Assembly (NCBI RefSeq): GCF_000966195.1
Contig: NZ_LAHL01000050.1
Coordinates: forward strand, 1-37,560
Direction: 5' to 3'
Source: Domibacillus robiginosus
GTDB taxonomy: Bacteria > Bacillota > Bacilli > Bacillales > Domibacillaceae
DNA length: 37,560 nucleotides
Shown here: piece by piece, positions 1-9,359 of the stretch
Position numbering within the stretch: position 1 is the stretch's first letter
Layout of the letters: each line of letters begins with the position of its first letter
Program-made: the position numbers and the translations under genes
The notes under the pieces: model-generated
Databases searched by the model: none
Seen by the model: only the letters and a program-made list of their open reading frames with translations
Told to the model about the DNA's origin: nothing

Positions 1-400
1 CACGGGGTGTTTTTAATGAAGTTAAAAATATAAAACGTTGACGTTTTTAATGATTTTGTTCAGTTTTCAATGTTCAATTCATTTTGTTCTTGCTATCTTT
101 GCGACAGCTATAACATCATATCATTGAGTGCTTTTGTTTGTCAACAACTTTCCTAAAGAAAGTTTGTTGAGTATTTTCACATTCTTTTAATTTAAATCAA
201 AAGAATTCTTCAATGACAGGTGCTCATTATACCGCAAATCTCAAAAGCAAGTCAACTTCCCTTAAAGTGAGAAGATAAATAATCTGCACTTTAATTCCGT
301 TGTTTTTGCTTGTTGTCTTAGCGACGTTTAATAATATATCATCTATTATCTTAAAACGTCAACATCTTTTTTTAAAAAAATAAAACTTTCTTGTCATTTT
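1..400 (-). promoter_or_regulatory. Probable rRNA operon promoter cluster and leader (leftward)
   Basis: No ORF fits here. On the minus strand three sigma-A-like promoters lie in series: TTGACG (362-357) with TATATT (338-333), TTGACT (255-250) with TATAAT (231-226), and TTGACA (144-139) with TATGAT (120-115), each with an 18-nt spacer. Downstream comes a leader holding TTGAAAACTGAAC (minus, about 58-70), the boxA-proximal motif typical of Bacillus leaders just before 16S rRNA, and an AAAACGT/ACGTTTT inverted repeat (32-48). Tandem strong promoters plus that motif are typical of Bacillaceae rrn operons. The 16S gene itself would lie outside the window, so this is inference. Confidence 0.7.
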
Positions 401-481
401 TTTAAACCTTCATGCCTCTTTCAAAGAAAACCCCGCCTGCATTACTCACCTGAGTCTTACTTTAGGATCTTTGATTTTCAA

Positions 482-516
482 AAAGCCTGACTGCTTCTAT
501 ATAGAAGAAAAGGCTT
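482..516 (-). terminator. Putative terminator of the LysR gene
   Basis: Just after the LysR stop codon the minus strand has AAGCCT at one end and AGGCTTTTTG at the other, with an inner CTTCTATATAGAAG self-complementary hairpin (494-507). The structure ends in a short U run. The outer stem is only about 6 bp, so the call is moderate. Confidence 0.45.
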
Positions 517-523
517 CTGGAAC

Positions 524-1393
524 TTAATCAGTTCTATCATTTTCTGCTGATAAAAGAAACTGTTTAAACAAAGCTGTTTCTTCCGTTACAGTTTTCTCAA
601 TTAAATATGTTATAGATGCCTGTTTATCAGCGGCGGCAGACGGATAGATACTTAGCCTGCCCGAAACAAGCTCTTCTTTTACCATTGATTTTGGTATATA
701 TGATACACCCAGCCCTGCTTCAATAAACCGCTTTGTTACATCCATTTGGCTGACGGTCATCGTTTTTAAGTAGGGGTATATTTTTTTCAGTTCTTTTAAG
801 AGCTCTTCCCAGTAAACTGGATGGTTATGCACAAGAACACGATAATTTTCTAAAAGAAGAATTTCGTCCGCTCTTTCGTTTACCGGCCCGGCCAGAACAA
901 TCGGTTCACGATGAATAATATTGGCGGATGTACCGGCAAAATAGGATGGCATGCGCGCAAGTCCAATGTCCGCAGCACCGCTTCCTACTTTTTCGCCAAT
1001 TTCATAGGATTTATGAATATTGATTTGTAGATCAATTTCCGGAAAACGGTCCACAAACTGCTTGAGAAGCGGTGGTAAAAAGGAAGAAGCAATCTGTGGT
1101 GCACAGGCAATCGCCAGTTTCTTTGTATAACCCTGCTTCCAGGCATTGAACTCAGCTACATTTTGATCAAACGAGTTCATCATTTCTTTTGCACGCGGCA
1201 AAAAAAACAAGCCGGCCGGTGTTAGTTTAACTGCTTTTCCATTTCGATCAAACAAAGAAATATCCAGCCATTCCTCCAATCGCTGAATATGTTTTGTGAC
1301 CGCTGGCTGCGTAATAAACAATTCTTCAGAAGCCTGCCGAAAATTTTCCTTTTCTGCGGCTTTCAAAAATGTTTTAATCCAATCAATGTTCAT
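524..1393 (-). CDS. LysR family transcriptional regulator
   Basis: A 289-aa protein of normal LysR length. Residues 1-60 form the winged helix-turn-helix (ASEELFITQPAVTKHIQRLE is the recognition segment), and residues about 90-280 form the type-2 periplasmic-binding-like effector domain. Such proteins bind DNA as tetramers and respond to a small metabolite. The start is supported by AAGGAGG 7-8 nt upstream of ATG. It is divergent from the methyltransferase gene across about 100 bp, the usual layout for a LysR regulator controlling its neighbour, but the effector and targets cannot be read from the sequence. Confidence 0.9.
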   Translation of the reverse strand: MNIDWIKTFLKAAEKENFRQASEELFITQPAVTKHIQRLEEWLDISLFDRNGKAVKLTPAGLFFLPRAKEMMNSFDQNVAEFNAWKQGYTKKLAIACAPQIASSFLPPLLKQFVDRFPEIDLQINIHKSYEIGEKVGSGAADIGLARMPSYFAGTSANIIHREPIVLAGPVNERADEILLLENYRVLVHNHPVYWEELLKELKKIYPYLKTMTVSQMDVTKRFIEAGLGVSYIPKSMVKEELVSGRLSIYPSAAADKQASITYLIEKTVTEETALFKQFLLSAENDRTD

Positions 1394-1466
1394 CCTCTTC
1401 CTCCTTATTCCACTTCGTTATTAATGTTCTCTTTTTTAACTAATTTTCATTATATACAAAAAATTC

Positions 1467-1472
1467 TATAAT
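1467..1472 (+). promoter_or_regulatory. -10 box for the methyltransferase gene
   Basis: TATAAT lies 22 nt before the chosen ATG; the -35 region (TTTTCA, 17 nt upstream) is weak, which would fit activator dependence. The predicted transcript start (near 1479) falls after the alternative ATG at 1471, so that upstream start is unlikely. Confidence 0.5.
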
Positions 1473-1494
1473 GAGAAAAAGGAGTGAGAGAAAC

Positions 1495-2235
1495 ATGATC
1501 TGGAATGCACAATTATATGACGGGAAGCATGAATTTGTTTCGAAGTTTGGAGAAGACGTTGTAAGCCTACTTGCACCAAAAGCGGGCGAGACCATATTGG
1601 ATTTAGGATGCGGCACAGGCGACTTATCTTTTTCTTTGTTTAGCAAAGCGGTTCATGTGGTCGGCATTGACCAGTCCGCTTCCATGATCGAAGAAGCAAA
1701 ACAAAAATACCCAGACATCTCATTTTTAGTGGAAGACGCACATGACCTGCCTTTTGAGGAAAAATTCGATGCCGTCTTTTCAAATGCTGCTCTTCATTGG
1801 ATGAAGAAACCTGAACAGGTATTGGCTCAAGTATTCAAAAGCTTAAAGCCAGGCGGACGGTTTGTAGCAGAGTTTGGCGCAAAAGGAAATGTTATGTCTA
1901 TTTCCCGGGCTATTATTGGGCAAATCAATAATTATGACTATCATCAATACCCATGGTTTTTCCCTTCGATCGGTGAGTATAGTTCTCTCATGGAGCAAGC
2001 CGGTTTTCACGTAGCCTTTGCTGAACACTTTGAGAGGCCCACCCGGCTGAACGGTGCGGACGGAATGCGAAACTGGATCAACATGTTTGGTGATGTAGTG
2101 ATGGGTACGCAAACACCGGAAGAACGGGAGCGGATCACAGCCGGTGCTGTGGCAGAATTGAAAAAAGAATGGTTTTACGAAGACCATTGGATTGCGGATT
2201 ACTGGCGTATTCGAGTAGTTGGGGTAAAAAAATAG
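1495..2235 (+). CDS. Class I SAM-dependent methyltransferase
   Basis: A 246-aa soluble methyltransferase. Motif I is DLGCGTG (residues 36-42), followed by the acidic ribose-binding residue in VVGIDQS and by VEDAHDLPF (motif II). FSNAALHWM resembles the trans-aconitate / ubiquinone-biosynthesis type, but the acceptor substrate is unknown. I chose ATG 1495 because GGAGTG lies at 1481-1486; an in-frame ATG at 1471 has no ribosome binding site and overlaps the -10 box. The divergent LysR gene may control it. Confident as a methyltransferase, not as to substrate. Confidence 0.88.
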   Translation: MIWNAQLYDGKHEFVSKFGEDVVSLLAPKAGETILDLGCGTGDLSFSLFSKAVHVVGIDQSASMIEEAKQKYPDISFLVEDAHDLPFEEKFDAVFSNAALHWMKKPEQVLAQVFKSLKPGGRFVAEFGAKGNVMSISRAIIGQINNYDYHQYPWFFPSIGEYSSLMEQAGFHVAFAEHFERPTRLNGADGMRNWINMFGDVVMGTQTPEERERITAGAVAELKKEWFYEDHWIADYWRIRVVGVKK

Positions 2236-2263
2236 CCGCAAAACCTCCATAAGGTTTTGCGGC
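2225..2263 (-). terminator. Intrinsic terminator at the end of the arabinose locus
   Basis: GCCGCAAAACC (2235-2245) pairs perfectly with GGTTTTGCGGC (2253-2263). On the minus strand the stem is followed by TATTTTTTT, so it ends leftward transcription coming from the sugar locus. The methyltransferase stop codon shares its first base pair, and it may also act on that gene. Confidence 0.8.
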
Positions 2264-2275
2264 TACTGGTAAAGG

Positions 2276-2345
2276 GGCTGAATAGCGTGTAGCAGTGGCC
2301 GGATGGGCGGTTACTCGTTATTCAGCCGTTGTTTAGAATCCGGCC
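2276..2345 (-). other. Structured non-coding segment with interleaved inverted repeats
   Basis: Two perfect inverted repeats interleave: GGCTGAATA (2276-2284) with TATTCAGCC (2319-2327), and GGCCGGAT (2297-2304) with ATCCGGCC (2338-2345). In RNA this order gives a pseudoknot topology. It lies between the permease remnant and the terminator, with no ORF on either strand. Function unknown. Confidence 0.4.
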
Positions 2346-2373
2346 GCTCTTTTCAATAATATACCTGGTAACA

Positions 2374-2607
2374 TTACGACGCTTTATTTTTATTGTAGAT
2401 ATCGAAGGCAACCGCAGCAAGAAGCACGAGACCTTTAATACCCTGCTGCCAGTCAATACCAAGACCAAGAAGGGACATTCCATTGTTCATAATACCCATT
2501 ACAAGGCCGCCAATAATCGCGCCCGGTACTGTACCAATGCCGCCGTAAGCAGAAGCACCTCCAATAAAGCAGGCTGCAATCGCATCAAGCTCAAATGACC
2601 TGTTCAA
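2374..2607 (-). pseudogene. 3' remnant of a multiple-monosaccharide ABC permease gene
   Basis: The reading frame encodes about 75 residues that match the C-terminus of the XylH/GguB/MglC/RbsC permease family: FELDAIAACFIGGASAYGG, GAIIGGLVMGIMNNGMS, then LGIDWQQGIKGLVLLAAVAFD and a short tail. The roughly 300 N-terminal residues and all but the last membrane spans are missing. The only available start is a TTG with no Shine-Dalgarno. Immediately upstream is an unrelated 14-codon frame. This is best read as the deletion scar of a monosaccharide (xylose/arabinose-type) transporter at the end of the arabinose locus. Confidence 0.8.
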
Positions 2608-2635
2608 GCACAGTTATTTGTTCATACACGTCCAT
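2591..2635 (-). other. 14-codon ORF with strong RBS at the pseudogene junction
   Basis: ATG at 2635 lies 8 nt after AGGAG and encodes MDVYEQITVLEQVI before TGA. It runs out of frame into the permease remnant. It is likely the 5' end of a lost gene joined to the permease fragment, or a chance ORF. I do not recognise the peptide. Confidence 0.35.
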
Positions 2636-2646
2636 TTGTGACACTC

Positions 2647-2663
2647 CTCGGTATTCTACCGAG
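2647..2663. repeat. 7-bp perfect hairpin, 3-nt loop
   Basis: CTCGGTA-TTC-TACCGAG sits between the GH43 terminator and the RBS of the 14-codon ORF. There is no U run, so it is not a terminator. It could be an RNA hairpin or part of a deletion junction. Confidence 0.4.
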
Positions 2664-2675
2664 ACGCCAAACTAA

Positions 2676-2714
2676 AAACAAAAAAGAATGTGCGTGAGAA
2701 ACACACATTCTTTT
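2676..2714 (-). terminator. Terminator of the ara/abf operon (after GH43)
   Basis: Stem AAAAGAATGTG (2682-2692) with CACATTCTTTT (2704-2714), extended by GT/AC. The extension pairs through a U-G wobble on the minus-strand RNA but gives a C-A mismatch on the plus strand. Followed on the minus strand by TTTTGTTTTT. This is a minus-strand intrinsic terminator just past the GH43 stop. Confidence 0.85.
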
Positions 2715-2720
2715 CTGATT

Positions 2721-3695
2721 TTATAAAGCGGATGCAGGCGCCTTGTTTCGAACTGGCTCTCCGAATTGCGGATATCCTTTTTCATCAAACGTAAAAGGCT
2801 GGATGCAAGTATGCCGGCCTGCGTCATTGAGCGCTTCACCGCCATCTGTTTTTTGATCACGGACATGGTAAACAAGCAAATCTGTCTTCCCGTCTTCCGC
2901 TACAGTAAAGCTGTTATGACCTGGACCAAACTTGTTGTTTTCTTCACTCGTCTGAAAAACGGGGTTTTTCGCTTTTTCCCAAGACACCGGATCCAGCAAA
3001 TCACTTTTTTCATCCGCTGTCAGCAGCCCCATCGCATAGTTTTCATCGGTGGCACTGGCAGAATATACAATAAAGATTTTGCCGTTTCGCTTTAATACCG
3101 CCGGGCCCTCGTTCACAGGAATTTTTCTCATTTCCCATTCAAGATCCGGCTTTGTCAGCATTACCTGTTTCGCCTTCAATGTCCAAGAATTTTCCATTTC
3201 AGCAATGTATAAATTTGAATTCCCTAAAATGTCCGGATCTTTCTGCGCCCATACATAATAGAAAACTTCTTTATGCTCAAATACAGTTGCGTCCAGACAA
3301 AAAGATTCCCAGTTTGTTTTTACCTGCCCTTTTTCTATCCACTCACCTTCAAGTGGATTTTCATTGTCGTTTTCGATAGCATACATCCGATGCTGGAATG
3401 TTTTATGTTCCGAGTGCCCTACTTCACTTGGTGCCGCCGCAAAATAGATATACCACTTTCCTTCTATATAATGCAGCTCCGGCGCCCAAATAAGACTACT
3501 TAACGGGCCTTCACTATGCTTGGCCCAGACCGTTACAGCCTCTGCTTCCCGGAGGCCGTCAATGGTTTCCGCACGGCGCAGGTCAATCCGGTCAAACTCT
3601 GGGGCGGAGGCGATGAAGTAATAAAAGCCGTCCGTATGCTTGTGAATAAAAGGATCAGCCTGCTTTAACAGCAGCGGGTTGTTATAAGACACCAT
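2721..3695 (-). CDS. GH43 arabinan-degrading glycosidase (intracellular)
   Basis: About 325 aa, a single five-bladed beta-propeller GH43 catalytic domain without signal peptide. Counting from the TTG start: general base D15 in ADPF, pKa-modulating D136 in CLDATVF, catalytic acid E197 in VNEGPA, and H261 in FGPGHNSF. Family members are exo-/endo-1,5-arabinanases, arabinofuranosidases and xylosidases. As the last gene after abfA in an arabinose operon, an arabino-oligosaccharide exo-hydrolase is most likely. AAAGGAGA is followed by TTG (3698) and then ATG (3695); I give ATG, with TTG nearly as likely. The exact GH43 subfamily is not settled. Confidence 0.87.
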   Translation of the reverse strand: MVSYNNPLLLKQADPFIHKHTDGFYYFIASAPEFDRIDLRRAETIDGLREAEAVTVWAKHSEGPLSSLIWAPELHYIEGKWYIYFAAAPSEVGHSEHKTFQHRMYAIENDNENPLEGEWIEKGQVKTNWESFCLDATVFEHKEVFYYVWAQKDPDILGNSNLYIAEMENSWTLKAKQVMLTKPDLEWEMRKIPVNEGPAVLKRNGKIFIVYSASATDENYAMGLLTADEKSDLLDPVSWEKAKNPVFQTSEENNKFGPGHNSFTVAEDGKTDLLVYHVRDQKTDGGEALNDAGRHTCIQPFTFDEKGYPQFGEPVRNKAPASAL

Positions 3696-3717
3696 CAAGT
3701 TGCTTATCTCCTTTCAA

Positions 3718-5268
<1,551 letters not shown>

Positions 5269-5934
5269 TCAAGTAGTATGCGTTTCATGTATAGATAACG
5301 CGGACTTTTTAGCATACAGCGCTTCCACTTTTTTTTCCACGCGGTTAAACGAATGCTGAACGAGCCAAAGCTGAATCATAACCAGCGTACTGCTCAAAAA
5401 GAACAGGGCCGCTGACGGATAGGAAAAAAGCAAATAATAAATCGCAGATTGACCGATAAGCACAGCAAGTGAAATCGGTAAATTAAAAATGCTCATAATA
5501 AAAGCCGTTTTCCATACGTGTAAAAACGATCCTTTTTTCTCTGCATAAACTGGCAGTAAGTGTGTTGACAAGACTGCTAAAAAGAAAACAGCAAGGAAAA
5601 AGGCTGCAATCACCATAAGACTGGCTCCATTTTGTTGGATTACTAGAAAGTTTACATATAAAACAAGTACCGCTGCCGCAAAAGTAAGCCCGATTTTATT
5701 AACCGCCACAAAAGAAGAATGGTATTCCGTCCAAAACGTCCGGAAAACAGGCACGCTTTCTTCCCCGTCAAGCCATTGTTTACAGACTGCCATCAAAGCA
5801 GCAGTTGCTGGGAAAAAGCCAAATAAAACGAGGCCAGCTGTAGTGAAAAGCATCCATAGTATATGAACGTATGCCATCTTGGCTATCCAGGAAAAAACGA
5901 GAATCATTTTTTCCATAAAGGCATTGGATTTCAT
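5269..5934 (-). CDS. YesL family (DUF624) membrane protein
   Basis: 221 aa with about five to six predicted membrane segments (near residues 15-50, 80-100, 105-125, 140-165 and 170-190). The N-terminal GLVLFGFFPATAAL segment and the KWLDGEE-like loop are typical of the DUF624/YesL family. These proteins are commonly encoded beside binding-protein-dependent sugar transporters and GH genes in Firmicutes, but their role is not established. It has an AAGGAGG RBS. Its place between araQ and abfA suggests an accessory role in oligosaccharide uptake (inference). Confidence 0.85.
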   Translation of the reverse strand: MKSNAFMEKMILVFSWIAKMAYVHILWMLFTTAGLVLFGFFPATAALMAVCKQWLDGEESVPVFRTFWTEYHSSFVAVNKIGLTFAAAVLVLYVNFLVIQQNGASLMVIAAFFLAVFFLAVLSTHLLPVYAEKKGSFLHVWKTAFIMSIFNLPISLAVLIGQSAIYYLLFSYPSAALFFLSSTLVMIQLWLVQHSFNRVEKKVEALYAKKSALSIHETHTT

Positions 5935-5978
5935 AGCAGTTCCTCCTTACCTATTTGAAGCATAGGATACAATTCTTT

Positions 5979-6815
5979 TTATCCTTTCACTCCGCCAACT
6001 GTCATTCCTTCAATAAAGAATTTCTGGAAGAATAAGAATAAGATAATGACTGGCAAAACCGTCATAACTGAACCAGCAATTAGTACGTCGTAGTTATTTC
6101 CATATGGCGTTAAAAGAGTAGCTAGCCCTACAGGCAATGTAAACATCGTATTAGAACGAAGAACGACTAACGGCCATAAAAAGTTATTCCAGCTTGAGAG
6201 CCCCTGCAAAATAGCCATCGCCGCAAAAGAAGGAAGCATAAGCGGTGCCATAATACGGAAAAAAATCCCGTATTCCGAGCATCCATCCATTCGGGCTGAC
6301 TCCATCAACTCTTTTGGAAGGCCAGAAGCATATTGCCGGAAAAAGAAAACCGCAACTGGTGCCACCATCATTGGCAAAATAACAGCTAAATACGTATCTA
6401 CCAATCCAACTTGAATCATAAACTGATAAAGCGGAAGCATTAAAATCTCAAAAGGGATCATCAAAATAAGCAGCACTAAAATAAAAACAAAACGGTTTCC
6501 TTTAAAGTCGTACATTGCTAACGCATAACCAACCATTGACGAAAAGAATAAGCAAAGGGCGATCGTAAAACCGGAAATGATCAAGCTGTTTATATACCAG
6601 TCCCAATAGTTTCCACCCTCTGTAAAAATGTACGTGTAGTTATTTAAATTCAGCTTATCAAATGGAATTGATAAAGTAATTCCACTTCTCATCAAGTCAG
6701 AAGAAGGTCTTAGCGAAGAAATAAAAAGTGAAAATAAAGGGAAAACAGCTAATATAGCAATAATGGCGATAAAAGCTGTCGTGCCAAAGGACAAAAGTTT
6801 TGCTTTACTGTTCAT
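5979..6815 (-). CDS. araQ: Arabino-oligosaccharide ABC transporter permease AraQ
   Basis: 278 aa, six membrane spans, of the MalG-type (CUT1) permease class. The EAA loop that contacts the ATPase is seen as ESARMDGCSEYGIFFRIMAP. The C-terminus FFIEGMTVGGVKG is a CUT1 hallmark. ATG 6815 is chosen because AAAGGAGA lies upstream; the longer frame begins inside araP. It starts 4 nt after the araP stop, so the two are co-translated. The ATPase is not encoded here, as in B. subtilis where the shared MsmX-type ATPase powers AraNPQ. Confidence 0.93.
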   Translation of the reverse strand: MNSKAKLLSFGTTAFIAIIAILAVFPLFSLFISSLRPSSDLMRSGITLSIPFDKLNLNNYTYIFTEGGNYWDWYINSLIISGFTIALCLFFSSMVGYALAMYDFKGNRFVFILVLLILMIPFEILMLPLYQFMIQVGLVDTYLAVILPMMVAPVAVFFFRQYASGLPKELMESARMDGCSEYGIFFRIMAPLMLPSFAAMAILQGLSSWNNFLWPLVVLRSNTMFTLPVGLATLLTPYGNNYDVLIAGSVMTVLPVIILFLFFQKFFIEGMTVGGVKG

Positions 6816-6819
6816 CTTT

Positions 6820-7752
6820 TTATTCTCCTTTCTTGAAAGTACCAAACAGAACAAGCTGTGCGATACTTATAATGAAAATAATAATCATCAATACGACACC
6901 AATTGCGGCCCCAAAGCCCATATCATTCATTTTAAATCCTTGCTGGTATATATATCCGACTATTGTTAAACCGATATTGCCTGGTGAACTATCCTGCCAG
7001 AATACATAGGATTCTTCGTACATACGAAAGCCGTGAATAATTGATATCGTAACAACGTAAATTGTAATCGGTTTCAACAAAGGTATTGTGATATGTCTAA
7101 ATTTATGGAACACGCCGGCCCCATCCATTTCTGCAGCCTCATATAGCTCTTTCGGAACATTTGCAAGACCTGCCATGAAATACAAAATATTTACACCTAG
7201 CCATTTCCAAGAACATAACAGAACCATTAAAAACATGCCGGATACAGCACCAAAACGCCATTCAACGGGGTCAAATCCTAAAAAGCCAATAACCGTATTC
7301 GCTAAGCCGTCTTCTGATTCGCCAAACATCAGCCGAAAAATGACACCGGCGACAATCGTTGATGTTAAGGCTGGAATAAAAATCGCAGCTCTAAACAAAT
7401 CAGCAAAGCGAGTAAATTTGGAATTTAATAAGACAGCTAAAATAATAGGGAAAATGGTCAAAAGGGATGTCGTTAAAACAACATAAATGGTCGTGTTAGA
7501 AAGTGCTTTAAAAAAAGTAGGATTCAAAATTCTTTCATAGTTACTTAACCCGATAAAAGTTGTCTGGCCTGGAAGAACCGACTGGAAACTTAAAACAACC
7601 CCACTAACAAGCGGATAGAGGAAAAGAAATAAAAACGAAAGAATAAAAGGAGCAACAAATACGTAAGGAACTACTTTTTTAGATAAAAAGAAACTTTTAA
7701 TCGACCACTTTGGTTTAACAATTTCAGATTCAGCTGCTGTTCTTCCAATCAT
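6820..7752 (-). CDS. araP: Arabino-oligosaccharide ABC transporter permease AraP
   Basis: 310 aa, CUT1 MalF-type permease. It has an N-terminal cytoplasmic segment of about 30 residues, then six membrane spans and the EAA loop (YEAAEMDGAGVFHKFRHITI). The start at ATG 7752 is set by AAAGGAGT 8 nt upstream; the longer frame starting at 7770 would span its own RBS. It pairs with AraQ as the membrane channel for ligands delivered by AraN. It is separated from araN by a long palindromic hairpin. Confidence 0.93.
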   Translation of the reverse strand: MIGRTAAESEIVKPKWSIKSFFLSKKVVPYVFVAPFILSFLFLFLYPLVSGVVLSFQSVLPGQTTFIGLSNYERILNPTFFKALSNTTIYVVLTTSLLTIFPIILAVLLNSKFTRFADLFRAAIFIPALTSTIVAGVIFRLMFGESEDGLANTVIGFLGFDPVEWRFGAVSGMFLMVLLCSWKWLGVNILYFMAGLANVPKELYEAAEMDGAGVFHKFRHITIPLLKPITIYVVTISIIHGFRMYEESYVFWQDSSPGNIGLTIVGYIYQQGFKMNDMGFGAAIGVVLMIIIFIISIAQLVLFGTFKKGE

Positions 7753-7771
7753 AAGATACTCCTTTCTCATT

Positions 7772-7830
7772 TCATGAATGGATAGTATGAAGGCAGGAGA
7801 TCTCCTGCCTTCTATTCATGAATTAGTTTC
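7772..7830 (-). terminator. Intergenic hairpin between araN and araP (attenuator/mRNA stabiliser)
   Basis: A 24-nt perfect palindrome, GAAGGCAGGAGA joined directly to TCTCCTGCCTTC (7789-7812), is flanked by a second complementary pair TTCATGAAT / ATTCATGAA (7772-7780 and 7814-7822). There is no U run, so full termination is unlikely. Such hairpins between a binding-protein gene and its permeases usually protect the upstream mRNA and lower permease expression. Confidence 0.7.
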
Positions 7831-9172
7831 CGGTATTACTTTTCACCGCTTCCGCCGCTTCTTTCAATGCCTCTTCAGGTGTCTGGGATTGACTGCGGTA
7901 TACATTATTAAATACGTTTGTGAACAACTGTTCTTGAACAACAGGAATATTTTCATTCATGTTAATTGAGTCAATTTCATCCTTCACTTCAACCAATGTG
8001 TTGAAAATATCCGAACCGAAATATTGATAGTAAATGTTGTCTTTTTTCATTGCTTCACTTTCCCATACTGTCCACATCGGAGGATCAAAACCTAAAACTT
8101 CCCATAAAGCAATGTTTCCTTCTTCAGACAATTTTGCATAGGCAAGGAATTCTTTTGCTAAGTCCGGATGCTCGCTTTGATTCGTTACAGCCGTACCTGT
8201 ACCGCCTGCACCTGCAGAACGGTTTCCATCTTCTGTCCATTTCGGCATCGGACGAATCACCATTTTCCCTTTGAGATCTGGCATATAGTCAGTGAATCGG
8301 CTCATATACCACATAGGCATTAAGATTGAAGCAGCTCCGCCGTCATTCATATATCCATAGAATTCTTCAGCGTGATATTCTCCGCCAGGAGCAAGTTCAG
8401 CAATCCCGTCCTTTAACAAACCGTTTAGTGATTCTAATGTTTTTGTATTCGTTTCATTCGCAAGAGTAAGCTCTCCATTTTCATCGTAGAAATCAGAACC
8501 TTGCTGTTTAATCAGAGGCCAGTAAGACCACCAGTCCATGCTTTCAAGAGCAAGCATCTTGGAATCCGTGCTTTCAGCGACCTTTTTGCCTGCTGCTACG
8601 TAATCTTCCCACGTAACGATTGAATCAATGTCTACTCCTGCCTGATCCATAATTTCTTTATTGTAATAGGCGACCGTCGCTCCGACGTGGGTAGGCATTC
8701 CATAGTAATTTCCATCCTTCGAATAGATATCAAAACGCGATTCGATAAATTGATCCAATACAGGCTCCACATACTCATTCATAGGAAGAAGCTGAGGCTC
8801 CCCTTTTAAGTAGTTCGGAAAACGGCCAACTTCGATATCGACAATATCTGGAGCTCCTGTACCTGACTGTAACGCTAAAAGTAAGTTGTTGTGCATGTTG
8901 TCATATGGATAAGCTTCAGCTTTCAATTTAATTGGGCGGTCTGGGAATTCCTCATTCCATCTTTTTACAGCATCTTCATAAAACTTTATATGCACTTCTT
9001 GGAAAGTCCAAAACTTTAACTCAGTCGCATCCTCTGCATCACTGCCGATTACTGCTGTTTTGTCCGCCCCTTCAGCACCTTCTGAACCGCCACCACCACC
9101 GCCTTTCCCGCATGCTGCCAAAATGACAAACAACATACTAAAAAGCATGATGTACAAGCTGCTTTTCTTCAT
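7823..9172 (-). CDS. araN: Arabino-oligosaccharide-binding lipoprotein AraN
   Basis: 449 aa, family 1 extracellular solute-binding protein. It has a Sec/lipoprotein signal peptide with lipobox LAAC-G (C21), followed by a glycine-rich linker, so the mature protein is membrane-anchored outside the cell and feeds AraPQ. The sequence shows the usual two-lobed SBP features (LKFWTFQEVH near residue 52 and GMPTHVGATVAYYNKE). Start ATG 9172 follows GGGGAGAGAGG. It has its own promoter region with cre and AraR operators (9239-9388), separate from araDBA. Sugar specificity is inferred from context. Confidence 0.93.
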   Translation of the reverse strand: MKKSSLYIMLFSMLFVILAACGKGGGGGGSEGAEGADKTAVIGSDAEDATELKFWTFQEVHIKFYEDAVKRWNEEFPDRPIKLKAEAYPYDNMHNNLLLALQSGTGAPDIVDIEVGRFPNYLKGEPQLLPMNEYVEPVLDQFIESRFDIYSKDGNYYGMPTHVGATVAYYNKEIMDQAGVDIDSIVTWEDYVAAGKKVAESTDSKMLALESMDWWSYWPLIKQQGSDFYDENGELTLANETNTKTLESLNGLLKDGIAELAPGGEYHAEEFYGYMNDGGAASILMPMWYMSRFTDYMPDLKGKMVIRPMPKWTEDGNRSAGAGGTGTAVTNQSEHPDLAKEFLAYAKLSEEGNIALWEVLGFDPPMWTVWESEAMKKDNIYYQYFGSDIFNTLVEVKDEIDSINMNENIPVVQEQLFTNVFNNVYRSQSQTPEEALKEAAEAVKSNTGN

Positions 9173-9238
9173 TCCTCTCTCCCCTTTGCTTAATTAAATT
9201 GAAAGCAGAACATCCATCAACTCTGAGTTAAACTTATT

Positions 9239-9254
9239 TCGTGCACGTACACGT
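9239..9254. promoter_or_regulatory. AraR operator 1 of araN
   Basis: TCGTGCACGTACACGT, a near-perfect palindrome matching the AraR core GTACGTAC. Its centre is 43 bp (about four helical turns) from the second operator, so AraR could bind both cooperatively. Confidence 0.75.
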
Positions 9255-9281
9255 AAAAATTAAACAAAATGACCTTTCTAT

Positions 9282-9297
9282 TCGTGTACGTACACGA
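9282..9297. promoter_or_regulatory. AraR operator 2 of araN
   Basis: TCGTGTACGTACACGA is a perfect 16-bp palindrome centred on GTACGTAC, as in the AraR consensus of B. subtilis. It lies in the predicted 5' leader of araN. Confidence 0.82.
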
Positions 9298-9315
9298 TCC
9301 CAGTAAGAAAAGCCA

Positions 9316-9329
9316 AGATAACGCTTACA
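9316..9329 (-). promoter_or_regulatory. cre site (CcpA) of araN
   Basis: Minus strand TGTAAGCGTTATCT matches the cre consensus TGWAANCGNTNWCA at 13 of 14 positions. It lies about 30 nt downstream of the predicted transcript start, so CcpA would act as a roadblock. Confidence 0.75.
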
Positions 9330-9359
9330 TTTAGTTTAGCAACATCGTTGATAAATTGA

